Source of the DNA: Azadirachta indica
Lineage: Eukaryota; Streptophyta; Magnoliopsida; Sapindales; Meliaceae
DNA: 64,000 nt
NCBI GenBank assembly: GCA_022749755.1
Contig: CM040445.1
Span: 9,507,182-9,571,181 of the forward strand
Direction of reading: 5' to 3'
Both the position numbers and the translations under genes were made by a program. The notes below the pieces were generated by a model, which did not search any database, had not been told where the DNA came from, and was given only the letters and a program-made list of their open reading frames with translations. Positions 1 through 11,529 of this stretch are shown piece after piece; within the stretch, counting starts at the first letter, position 1; every line of letters begins with the position of its first letter.

Positions 1-2340
1 ATTATAAGACCTTGATTATGGTCCAGTTTAGGGTTATTATAGATTATAAAATAATTTCTTTTTAGTTTCTACTATGCTAAAAGAAAAATTAACTACAAAG
101 AGAATTAGTTAAGTATTTGATAAATTTTATTTTTAAAAATGTCATAATAATAAATGATTAGATTACACATAATGATAAATAAAATTAATTTTAACCATAT
201 ATATGCAATGAAGGTGAATTAGTCTCGAACAATGTGAGAGAAAAGACGTCATTCTTGCCAAGGTACACATACTCCCTTGGGAGTAGTCGAACTTATCCGT
301 CAATGGATTCTTAGAAAACATATATATATTCAATTAAAATAATTTTTATAGTAAGAATATAAATATTTTAATTATTTTTTAAAAAAGAAAAAAATTATTT
401 AACTTTTAATAATTTTATTTCCTAATTAAAATTAAAATTTATTATTTATTTTATAATTAATTTAAGTTCTTATAATTTTAAATGAATAAATTTGATATTA
501 TATTTAAAATAAAATTACTTCTAAGAGTTAAAATTTGAAAGCAACTTTTTGCATACTTTTTAAAATGTTGCAGAATGAAGTGATTATACCAAAAATAAAT
601 TCGAAAAAATTTTATTAAACACCTAAAATAACTTTTGATTTCTCAAATCACTTTGATCACTTTTAATAAAAAAAATTCTAAATGGATTCGTCTTATAATT
701 TATTTATTTTAGATTTATTAATATATTATTGTGTTTGGATGATTTTCTACCAAGTGACACAAAAATGAAATTATGAATTGACATCAACCAATTCGATAGC
801 CATCTAAAGTTAGAACATTCACGACTCCGAAGCCCCAGATGACCTTAAAAGATGTGGTGGGTGTGATTCCCTTTAACTTAGATTCAAGATAATGTTAACT
901 TGATCTAAAACTCAAGGTTAAATCACAATGGAAACAAACAATTTCGTTACATAAAGCAATTTCACTTGTCCACCTAGAGTTTGACACATGCAATAAGACA
1001 ATTTTTCCCCACAACATTCTTGTATCCTATTAATAGATTCAAAACTTTTAAAATTTAAGATATTTGCAATACTTGCTAAGAAATTTTATTGTCAAGATTC
1101 AATCAGTTTGAGCTAAGGTTTTGAGAAGACAATTGAATGTTTTGAGATTGATTTACCTTGTCTTCTAGAGTTTTAGAGTTTTTCTTCCCGTTCTAAATTA
1201 TGTATGATTATTTGAAACAAAAAGTCACAAATTTACTTCATCAATAAATTGATTCGTTTAATATAACTCTCCTTATTTTGACAATACTTACAGATGATGC
1301 GAATTGTTGTTCATATTGAAAGAGAATTTGCTATGCAACATACCAAGATACCTCTTGGTAATTAAAAACATAATAATTTTCTCACAAATTGAATGGTTGT
1401 CCTTATTGAAAGAGAATTTGCTAAAAGTTCTGGTTTAACAATAGGTACATAATTTCAACTCTTTAAAAAACCGCTGAGAATAACTTTGAAAATATTTTAT
1501 TGTACTTGCATTGAATTTTTATCTTATTTATCCATTATCTTCTTTTTGCATACAACATACATTTGAGGAGCAAATTTCATTATGTAGGTCTCCCCTATAG
1601 GTTTATCTTTAATTTTTGTTAAAAACAGTCTCCCTTGCGATGCATGGATATTCATTGGAAAAATTTCCATGTAAAAACCTAAAAATATTTTAAATTAGAA
1701 AAAAGTTTAGCACAATTTAAAAAGTTTTCCAGCCTACGCTATTGGTTTCAAGTATTTTGGTCATTGTTTATAATTTTTAATATCTAAGTATTCTAGTCAT
1801 ATACCAACAAGGAGAAACATATTCACCTATAATTTGTATAGTTGCAAAATAAAATAAAACTTGTATTTGAAAATAATATAACATTATTTTAATTGTAATA
1901 TGCAATAAAGAAGGTTATAGAAATTGCAATTATTGACAATGAAAAGATATGTTAATTGTATGCAATGCTAAATGACTAAAAAGTAGTTTTGGATGTATAG
2001 TTTAATCAAACCATTATTCTGACTTCTTTGGTTACTATTTATGACTTTATCTTTTTAAAAAGATTTGGACAGGAGTGAGAAATGTCATCCACGAAACATC
2101 AATATTTTGTTACTTACTATTAGTCCAAATTAGGATGGTCTTAGAGCATCAAGCATGTCCTGGATCACTCAAACTATGCCCAAAAACAGCTTTTTTAACT
2201 TAACTAGGAGACAAAATATTTAGTCATTAAAAAATATATTTGACAAATATGCAACATTATTTTTGTGAGTACATAAGCTTAATGATTGGTATTTTTTAGG
2301 TACAATTTGTTTTATTGTGCAGATAATAGTCAACACTTCT
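1..2340. other. AT-rich intergenic sequence with a MITE-like stretch (about 340-660)
   Basis: I see no supported gene. The part from about 340 to 660 resembles the non-coding sequence around 19870-22470 in NRPD1 intron 11. The rest is not recognised. Confidence 0.4.
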
Positions 2341-2349
2341 TTATTTATT

Positions 2350-2870
2350 CTCTATTTTGTGGGAATGATGTCGATATCTTATAAATACATTATTTTGTTT
2401 CTCACCCATGTGAGGTCTCGATATGATATAGGTACTTTAACTTAATTGCCCTTATGGGTAGATTGTCGATACCATGGAGGTGCTTTGTCCTTCTTATTGT
2501 TAGGGTACTCCAGCTTTTGTTCCTATAAACTAGATGTTGGTACCAATGAAGTACTTTGTTTTTAGTCATTTTAGACTAGATGTTAGTAACATGGTTGTAC
2601 TTTATTATTTTTTTCATTTTGCAGAAGATGTCGATACCATGGTGCTACTTTATTTTTTATTCTTTTAGACTAGATGTCGGTACCATAAGGGTACTTTATT
2701 TTTTGTCCTTTTGAACTATGAATCATCACCATGGTAGTACTTTTTCTTTTCCTTATGGATTAGATGTTGGTACCATTGCGACACTTCATTTTTTATCCTT
2801 TCTTTAAAATTGTGGTGGTACATTATTTTTCTTCCTTCTTGAGTAAATGTCGATAAAATGGTGGTAATTC
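2350..2870. repeat. Degenerate tandem repeat, unit about 60-70 bp
   Basis: At least seven diverged units share the core TAGATGTCGGTACCATGG followed by TACTTTATTTTTT and TCCTTTTAGAC-like words. Spacing varies by several bases, so the array is old. There is no coding sequence. Confidence 0.7.
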
Positions 2871-3264
2871 ATAAGGGTTTTTTGTTGTAACAATGAACTT
2901 TCAACTCAAAACAACTAGATAGAATAAATGGAAATATCTTGAATGAATCATAAAAAGGGCAAAAAATAAAAAATAGAAAGAATTATAAAATAAAGATAAC
3001 TAATTGCTTAACTTGAATTGATCTTAACTCAGGTGTTAGTGAGTAGTCCTCCAAGTATAATGTTTCTTGAGCATGTTGGTGTTACATAAATCTTTTGGCC
3101 TTGACCCTTTTATTGGTAGTTCTAGACTACGCTTTGTTAGGGCTACTTTTTGTTGGCAAGTTACGACTTGAAATTGTGTTTTTTCTCTTTTCACTTCTAA
3201 AAGATCAAGGTGGAGATAAAGAGCTTCTCATCATCTTCCTTCTCCTAGAAATTCTTAGTTTTGT

Positions 3265-3598
3265 GTGTATGTATTCCCATCTCTGTTGAGATTATTATTT
3301 CTAGTCCAAAGGTTAAAAACAAGGGGGTATCTCCTTTTGCTATCCTATTGGTAGTCCAATATGCCCATGAAACTTATTTGAGCTCATCTATCTAGTTACC
3401 TTTTCTATCTCCTAGATCCACTTACCCTTTTAATGTCCTAGCTTGGTCTTGAGTGTTTTTTTATTCTCTTATTGGTTGCTTTGACCTACTCATTTACCTT
3501 AGGGTATACGAGATGCAATTCTAATTTTTGTAGAAGAAGTTATGACTATTTTAATACAAAATACTCAACAATTTTTGCTACTTTAGCCAAATGTTGAA
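3265..3598 (-). pseudogene. Remnant of Ty3/gypsy integrase (C-terminal part of core)
   Basis: Minus-strand fragments read VEATNKRIKK, LKTKLGH, then TTNRIAKGDTPLFLTFGLE after frameshifts. These correspond to the integrase region VEVANRTI...LKxxL...YRTTxRxATGETPFxLxFGxEA of plant Ty3/gypsy elements. Several frameshifts and stops make it non-functional. Confidence 0.65.
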
Positions 3599-3812
3599 AG
3601 AGAGGCTTGTGGATGCGCGTTTGTGCTCATTTTTGTGTCGTTTTATTGCAACACTTTAATTTCAAAATGCTCAATTTCTCTTCAATTAAACTCGATTTAT
3701 AGACTTTTGCTTTCGAATACTTTAAAATACAAAATACAACTAAAAGCTTAAACAAACAAGAACTAATGGCTAAGATTAAGGAATATAAGACATAAAGATA
3801 TGTGAATTAATG
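3599..3812 (-). mobile_element. Fragment of the P1-type Ty3/gypsy LTR (first about 215 bp)
   Basis: On the minus strand this matches the start of the LTRs at 32756 and 50096, including the words AATTCACATATCTTTAT, TAATCTTAGCCATTAGTTCT and AAAGTCTATAA. Together with the adjacent integrase remnant it shows an old minus-strand insertion. Confidence 0.7.
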
Positions 3813-4010
3813 ACTATATCAGAATTAAAATAGAATAGCTCACTACCCTATCTCACCCTATTGTCGTTCTTATCTTATGCATTAATGATTCTTTTAAAAA
3901 AAGATAAATGTTTTTTCTAACTTAATATCGAAAATTTGGTAGTTATACTTTAACAAAATTAAGTTAACCTTTTTAACTAAAGGGACTCTGATTTGAGCCC
4001 TCCTTTATTT

Positions 4011-4788
4011 TGACACAAGAGTGTCTAAACATCAAGATTGGAGCTTAACTACCAATAAGTTCAAGATAATTACCCTAATTTACTAAGTTATAAAGACATT
4101 GTCAGTAGGATAAATTTAAAATTCAATCTATATTTATTAAGGTAATATTTCAAAAAATGGTTGATACCATTTGAAAGATCAAGAAGTAAGCTTTCTAGAA
4201 AATTTTACGGTTTAACATTCGAAGTTCTCTAAAGAAAGTTATGACAACTTCTTTACAGCATTTTCATTTTCATTTTCAAGGCAAAATTATGGATGCACAA
4301 ATTTTGAAAGAATTGTTAGCTTAAGTTCAATTGTTTAATTTCTAGATGTTAGAATGACTTTGTAAGTTGTAATTCAAAGTCTTAACTATTTTGGTTTATT
4401 TACAAAGAGTGTCAAATGTTTGTATTAGTTTGTCATTGTTAAGTAGTGGTTGTTGGCTTAATTATTGAAATTTCTAATGGTTATTGACCTAACCATTGAC
4501 ATTTTCTCTTTGTAAAGGCCTATATAAAGGTCTCAAATATGTAATATTGGAATCAAATTATTTTGAGTTGAGTTTCATGCAATTATGGTATTCTATCATT
4601 TGTGTCTCTTGGAGAATTTTCATACAATAATGAGTGTTCATCCTTCAAATTCTACAACTTTTGACTGCAACTTTAGGGTAGTGTATATATATATCTCTTT
4701 TGTTGTTAACCTTAGAAAGAGAGCTTATTAACCCTTTTTATTTAGTAAGCGTTAATTCTCTTACATAAAAGTTGTATTTCTGGTATTA
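4011..4788 (+). mobile_element. Solo LTR, family R1 (copy A)
   Basis: It starts TGACACAAGAGTGTC and ends TCTGGTATTA, and aligns along its length with the copies at 60966-61738 and 62127-62844. A promoter-like TATATAAAGG word lies about two thirds along (4511-4525), followed by CTCTTGGAGAATTTT. No clear target duplication is visible (TATTT and GTTTC). There is no internal coding sequence beside it. Confidence 0.65.
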
Positions 4789-7779
4789 GTTTCTACCTTT
4801 ATCTAAAAGAGATTTCTTTCTGTGTAAAGATAGAGTTGAATTAGGCTTGCACTTTTCCCCTTGCCTTTAATAACTAAACATATCTCTAGCCGGTCAATTG
4901 GAGTTGGATTTAATTAACTTTGTCTTCTTTCCTTAAATGAAACTCGTCTATTCTTTTTCTATTTATTCAGTAGTTGCTTTGACATCAATTTAGTTCTGGA
5001 CATCAATTTAGTTCTCAGCGAAAAAGAAATAAATAAAATTTATTGAAGTATTATAATGACACATGACTATTTTTTTTCAAATTCATTTAATCAAATAAAT
5101 AAAAATACAAAATACAAAATGTATCGAATTGCATTGACAATATATTAAATTCAACATACCACATAATGTAAATGTATCAATTTATCATCTTTCTGTCAAA
5201 ATTAAATTCATTAATTGGGTAAGGAAGTAAATAAGTGTTTGAAAATTATAGAATTCTAAATTTTTAATTACTACAAACTATAAGTCTATATAACCTTTAT
5301 ATAATGCAATATAACCTTGCACCTAAGATCTTGTATTGATGGTAGAACTCAAATCCTCTTGTAGAATTTGAGTTCCAATCCCCCCAAGCTACACTTGTAA
5401 GTAAATTTCTCACAATATTTGAATAGATTTCTTAGATAGGCGTTTATTAACATCATTATGTGAACTCTAAGTAGGATCCTAATTATATAATGTAATATAC
5501 ATAATCTAAATACATTTTAGTTTGGTGGATGAATGTATCTTTTTGGGCCTGTTTGGCATGAAGGTATGGTTGTACTATGTCACTATTTTGGGCACTGTTT
5601 TGAATAAAAAATTTTCTATCTAGTATTTGGTGTATGACTAGATTGTATAAAAATTAAATATAAAACAGTTTAAGTTTCAAAACCCTCAAATTTAACCTGC
5701 CCTCTTTGGGTCAAATCTGTATTATACTATTTTTTTTTATTTCTTTAAAAAATATTTTTTTTTAAAATAATAAATTTTAAAATATTCAATTATTAATTAA
5801 AAATAATAAAAATTAATTTTTTAAATTTTAATATATTATAATATAATCACGCACAAACATAGTATAATATTAAATTGTTTTTAATATAATCCACTTTATT
5901 ACAATTTAATACAATCTAATGTATTCTACTAGATGCACCCTTATATAATTCATTTAGTTCAAACTTTAAATTATGCTAATAAATATGTTAAATATAACAA
6001 AGTAGTTCTTTATTTTAGTTTGATTCCTTTCTAATCTTTTGCTGGTGCGTGTGCCATGTTACAGATAAAATGTCATAAATAAAAAAAAATATATTTTCAT
6101 TTAAGATTTTAATAAAGTTTAGGGATACAAAATTTATTACACCATTTTATCAATATCACGCCTTTAAATATATATAATTTTATTGTACGTTACTGTAACA
6201 ATATCATTTAACCAGCAGCTGCAAAGGATAGCAAAGACAGACAGTGTCAGCACTAACCCCAATGTCATTACAGTTTTCCAGGTTCGCCCTTTGACTGTTG
6301 TTTTAGCTTCCCATGAAGATATTAAGTAAACGGCCCCGCCTTTGTCATTAACTCACAATGCGCCCTTTTTCAATTTTAATTGTTTACTCTTTCCTCGTAT
6401 TCAAATTCAATTCAACCCACTTTCTTCGCACCAAGCAAACCATTTTTTTTATATTTTTATTGATGTTTTTAATTGGAAATTTTAGTGAAAAATATGGTAT
6501 GTACAATGCAGGGACACTCAATTCTTAGCTGGACATTAACACTTTGGCATCAGAAATTTGTAGAATTTAGTAAGGACTTAATTGATGATTAATTGACATA
6601 TTTATAACTCATTAATTCATTTTCCAGACCGATATTTACATTATTTTTTTAATTTCTATTTCAATATTTTTATTTAATAATATAAATATTAACTTGGCTA
6701 CTATTGTATCATCTTACATAAAATATACAATAAAATGAACAATCACCGCTGATTTTATACATTTTTTAATGATAAATTTAAATTTTAATTATTAAAATTT
6801 CATCTCATGTGCATTAATTGTAGTGTATTTATTATGTATTAATAAATCAACAACTTAATTTAAGAGGTTATATATCTACATATATATTTTAATTAGTATC
6901 ATAAGTAATAAAAAATTTAAGTTAATTAAAATTAATATATATGTAAATTAATATATGAAATGATTTATAATGACAAATTAGTTTCTACATTGTTTTTTTG
7001 ATAAAAAAATTATAATATAAATTGAGATGTATAATATTACTTTATCTATAATTACTTAATTTCAGAAAATTAATACATCCTTTTCTTGCAAAGTTACAAA
7101 AATCAATCATAAATTTCACTGATTCTTTTATAATAATAATAATAATGATAAAAGAAAATATAAATTCCAACCTAGATATTTTTTCTTTTAAAGAAAAACT
7201 ATTTCACAAGAAAAACTGTAGTTATTCAAATGATATAACACATCATTGAAAAACTATAATTATTCCCATGATATAACAACTCATTAATCATGTTTAGAAA
7301 TATCCAATAATCAAAACACTACCAAATGCTTTGGAGCCATAATTGAAATCTGGAAAAGATGAAGAGTTTTTTTTTTTCAACTCTCAAAAGCTGCACAGAA
7401 ATCCAGTAAACGTCACGTAGCAAATTACCACCCATCTCGAGAATGACAATTTTACCCATATCGGAAGTGACAATTTCACCCAAATTCGGGATTAGGGTGG
7501 GAAAAGTATAGATCAAAGATCAAGATAATTATATATCCATTGAATATCGATCCTAAAGTAATCTGTATAAAGGAGAATCAATTTTTGATATCTTATTTCA
7601 AGGCAAAATTTCAAATCAACCAAATTATTTGTATTTCAAGACAAAAATTTGAAAATAATACAATTTATTAACCACTTAAATTCAGTTTGAATGATCAGAG
7701 TTAGAATCTTTCATTGAGATATCATGACTTTAACTTATATATTTTGTAAAAGTATTTTTTTACTATAAGATGGGAATTT
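4789..7779. other. AT-rich intergenic region without recognisable gene
   Basis: An 18-bp word GACATCAATTTAGTTCTG is duplicated in tandem (4980-5014). Otherwise I see simple AT-rich sequence and no ORF I can support. Confidence 0.5.
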
Positions 7780-8250
7780 CCACTACCTGTAGAGTTCATT
7801 ACCCACTACATATGGAGTTTAATATGTTAAAAGTGTGGATCGATTTATTTCATCTATAAGAGATAATTGAATTCACTATCTACTAAATATAGGACCATCA
7901 TATTAAAGTATAGGTAATTTTTCTCTTTTGTGAGGATACGTATCTCTTATCATGATATGTAATATTAGATTTTTATCAAATGTGGGGTCTATCATATTGG
8001 GGTATAGGTAACTTTTTCTCTCTATAAGAGATAGTAAGGTTTACTACCCATTAAATATGAGATTATCATAATATGTAATATTAGAATCCCATTAAATGTA
8101 AGTCTACTATATTAGTGTAAGTAGATTTTTTTTTTTTGGTGAGAGATAACGAGTTTACTACTTACTAAATATGTAACTTACTATATTAAAATATGAGTAA
8201 ATTTTTCTTCCTTACAAGAATACGAATCTTTAGTTGTGATATGTAATATT
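7780..8250. repeat. Degenerate tandem repeat directly upstream of NRPD1
   Basis: About four to five diverged units of roughly 100-125 bp contain TACTACCCACTAAATATG-like, ATATTAAAGTATAGGTAA-like and GATATGTAATATT-like words. The array ends about 150 bp before the probable transcription start. Confidence 0.6.
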
Positions 8251-8440
8251 TTAAAAAAATAAACAATTTATGAAAATAGATAGGGTAGAATGGTAATTAA
8301 ACACAAAGAAGAACTACATATCTCACGGAAATAGAAAAGACCTCTTACAGAAAAGGAAAAGACCTTTTAAATTCATTAGTTTAGCCCTCTCCCCGGTATC
8401 CTTCAAAGTCCACAGCGCTACTACCCTTGAACTCGGTGCT
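8250..8440 (+). promoter_or_regulatory. Probable NRPD1 promoter and transcription start region
   Basis: Base composition changes at about 8385-8480 from very AT-rich to a more GC-rich stretch, followed by pyrimidine-rich leader-like sequence and a good splice donor at 8622. I see no convincing TATA box. This placement rests on position upstream of the gene and on composition only. Confidence 0.3.
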
Positions 8441-8621
8441 TTGTCTTTTGGTAGGTCGAAAAGAACCGGCGGCGTCACGTCCGGTTTTTTTGGCCTTTTA
8501 CCCCTTTTTATTATTTATTCAGTGCTCTGCTCAGTCACTGTTTATATTCTCACTCACAATTTGCTATACTCACTTTCTTCTTCCTTTCAAGTTTCATGTA
8601 CATTACTTTTATCCCATCAAA
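8400..8621 (+). other. Candidate NRPD1 5'UTR exon 1
   Basis: A pyrimidine-rich leader-like stretch ends in ATCAAA|GTGAGT, a strong donor at 8622. Two overlapping ORFs here have no recognisable product. It would be joined over a long intron to 10981-11094 or to the start-codon exon. The 5' limit is a guess; transcript data would settle it. Confidence 0.35.
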
Positions 8622-10706
8622 GTGAGTAAAGTTCTGTCTCTGTAGCGTTTATTTTTGTGTGAATTCTTGCTGAAGGTTTTCAGCAGTGAATGAATGCTGT
8701 ATGGTTATGTGTATGAATAAATGATCGCGGTTGTTTTTTTTTTTGTCTTGTTTTGGTGTTTCCTTTTATCTGGGTTTCTGGTTTTCCCGATGATTACGGG
8801 TTGTTCTGTTTGTTTGCATGTGAATATGGTTTTACTAGTAGGCAATAATTTATGAAATTGAAGGGTTTTATGGTAATGTGAATGAGATATATGGGTTTGT
8901 GTAGTTTGTTAGAAAGGTATAGTTGGAACTTTTGACAATGTGCGTGGAAATTTGAAGTTATTTCCAGTATCTTGATCATTTGTTTTAGTATTTTGTCTGG
9001 TGTAAATAGGTTCCTATTTGCCTTTGCCGCTCTTTTTATTTGATTCATGAGCTTTTCTGCTGCTAAAGGCAGCATAAAATTATGTTGCTATAACTGATTG
9101 ATCATTGAGTGCCTATGGTGTGTTCAATTTTCTTTAATCAATTATGTTGTACTTGTTTTGTTGGTAATTGTTGGTACCAACCATTTCTTTATCATTTGCA
9201 ATATAATATTTTTTAAAAAAGATAGATGGTGTATCGTCAATGATTGAATATAGTGGTTTAGTAAGTTGTTTCTTAGATTGACTATGGAGGCAACCTGTGT
9301 TCTGGGTTGTAGATTGGTGCATTTGGTGCTCTGCTTGTTTGAGACCTGAAAATTTATGCGTCGACAGAAGTGAGTGATCATCTCCCTATTGCTGTCAGTT
9401 GATTGTACAATTAGCAAGGACTTTTAATTTGTATATATGTTTGCGATTAATTATGGAGGGGACATAATTTTTTGTGGCTGCTAATAATGACCTATTAAAT
9501 ATAACTGCCATTTTGTCCACATGTTAATTTTTTGGTTTGATACTGTATGCATACAGGCCAATGTCCCATGTTTGTAGCTTGAGCTATTTTATTAGAATTA
9601 CAAATGTGATGCATGCATCAGGTGGCAAATAATGAACCAATCCATGTTTGGCAAGCATGGCAATTATTTGAAGATTTTATGTAACCTACTGATATAGCCA
9701 AAATTGCATGTTTAACTATTATTCTCATGTTTTAGTAGAATTACCCCATACATGGATATCTCTTAGGCTAGCAGGCTGGTGCTATCACCTTTGATTTTCT
9801 AGAAATTACTTACTTGCACAACAATTAGAATCCCAGAGTTATAGAAAATCTGTAATTATTTTGGTGGCTAGTCTTCACCTTTGAGGCAATTTGCTACCTA
9901 ATGGCTTGGTCTATTGAAATATATTTTTAAGTGCTATAAATTCTGCTATTTATTTATTTTTAATTTTAACCTTATCTTTTACACTAAGTTTCCTTTTTGT
10001 TTCTTGTTTGGTTAATTTTTTGGAGTTGGTAGTTTTATTTTATGATAAAATATGGCTCAAGATTTTGCTTCCAAATAAGAAAATCAGGTGACCTTAGTTT
10101 TCTGTTGTAACCACAACAATAGAAGGACAATAATTCTATTGAAGCTGTATAATGCTGTAGTGGTGACAAACTTAGTGGTATAATTGAACAATTTATGTCA
10201 AAGGTTCTATTTAGGAATATATCAAGCTACCATGAATCTTTTGAGGAACCAAATTGACACTGAAAACTTTATTGATTTGTGCCTCTATCATTTCCTTTGA
10301 TGTGTTCGGATGGGAACTTTCATTTTTTTTCTTGAGTCTCAGGTAATGTCCCAGTGGAATACACATTTTCACAAAATTCATGCCACATTTACATTTACTT
10401 TTTCATGATTGGTTGTTTTAAATATTCATGACGCATGGCAAACATTTGGTAGAATAGTGTATTGCACGCAGGCATACCAAATATTTTTGCTTTTTTCCTA
10501 AGCTAGATAAAGTAAATTTAATTCTTAGTTTTCTTTTCTTTTTATCTTTTTATTTAGGTCATACAGTAAAAGAGATTGTGCTTTCACTATTCATAACTTC
10601 TGAAGTAACTATATGATAAAATATGCTGCATTTCATGTATAAAATATTGAATGCAAGCCTCAGCCAAGTGCTATGCTTGAATGTTTTCCTGTTGTGAGAC
10701 AGTTTT

Positions 10707-10752
10707 GGGGTTTTCGGGGGGGGGTGGGGGGGAGGGGAGGTGGGGGAGGGGA
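10707..10752 (+). repeat. G-rich tract in the 5'UTR intron region
   Basis: At least five runs of four or more G occur within 46 bases (TTTTGGGGTTTTCGGGGGGGGG and onward), separated by single A or T. The tract fits the pattern of intramolecular G-quadruplexes on the coding strand, in an otherwise AT-rich intron. Confidence 0.7.
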
Positions 10753-10980
10753 CATATGCAGTACCAGATAATTTATTTTATCAAAAATACCACCGGATGG
10801 TTACATTTAGTAGACAAAGAGGACTATAAAAAATTAATTAAAGTTTCTTGGACAAATTATTGAATCTGCTGCAAGATTTTACTTATGAAGGTCTTAGATC
10901 TTTCTGAATCACTGTTTTTGATGGTTTATGATTATTTTTCCCATTTCTTTATCCCTTTCCTTCCCCTTTGTTTTTGATAG

Positions 10981-11094
10981 GCAAGTGGGTGAGGAGGTTC
11001 TAAGGGCTTTGGCTGAGACTTGAAGTCCAGCCTTTGGTACTACACAAAGACTTAATGAAGCCCATGGGAGTTTTCTGCTGAATATATCTCACAG
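10981..11094 (+). other. Candidate NRPD1 5'UTR exon 2
   Basis: The segment is bounded by a TTTTTGATAG acceptor ending at 10980 and an ACAG|GTTTGA donor at 11095. It is less AT-rich than its flanks and has no long reading frame. It contains an ATG followed soon by a stop (MGVFC-stop), so it may carry a small uORF. It is assigned by splice-site appearance only. Confidence 0.35.
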
Positions 11095-11482
11095 GTTTGA
11101 AAGGATTTTAGCATATACTCGAGCAAATTTCATACAGGTTTTATAATGCCCTTAAGAAGCAGTCATTGTGCAGTAACTCTTTCTTTTTTTTTTTTTTCAT
11201 ATTTTTTTAATTTATCCCAAAAATTTTTCTGCTTGTAATTGGTATTTAGTGAGGACTGCAAAAGTAATCACTGGGTCATTTGTTTCACCATGGGTGAATG
11301 TTGCTGGTGTGCCATGGCAGCATGGCATGTCACTGTGGTGTAATGTATTATAACTTATGTCTTTATGCCTGATGGCGCATCTTACAGAGATGTGTACATT
11401 GGATCTTGTTAATATGCTTATGGGTTGTATTTTGTGCCTAAGTGAATTTTATGTTTTACTCTTCCTCATTTCAGTGCTTTGT

Positions 11483-11503
11483 ATGTGCTTGAAGGTTGCT
11501 TGA
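11483..11503 (+). other. Six-codon uORF just before the NRPD1 start
   Basis: After the acceptor ending at 11474 the first ATG (11483) opens a frame MCLKVA-stop. It ends 26 nt before the main ATG at 11530 and is out of frame with it. If transcribed, it could reduce initiation at the main start. Confidence 0.45.
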
Positions 11504-11529
11504 ATTGTTACATAACGCTACCAAGTCCA

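Noticed and set aside
3095..3289. Leucine-rich 64-residue ORF resembling a membrane peptide
   Set aside because: It lies next to the integrase remnant on the other strand. AT-rich sequence gives hydrophobic frames by chance.
7780..8250. CRISPR-like array
   Set aside because: Units are diverged, long and irregular, with no conserved short repeat or spacers; this is plant nuclear DNA.
10681..10863. Small ORF over the G-rich tract
   Set aside because: Glycine-rich by composition only, no recognisable product, inside the leader intron.
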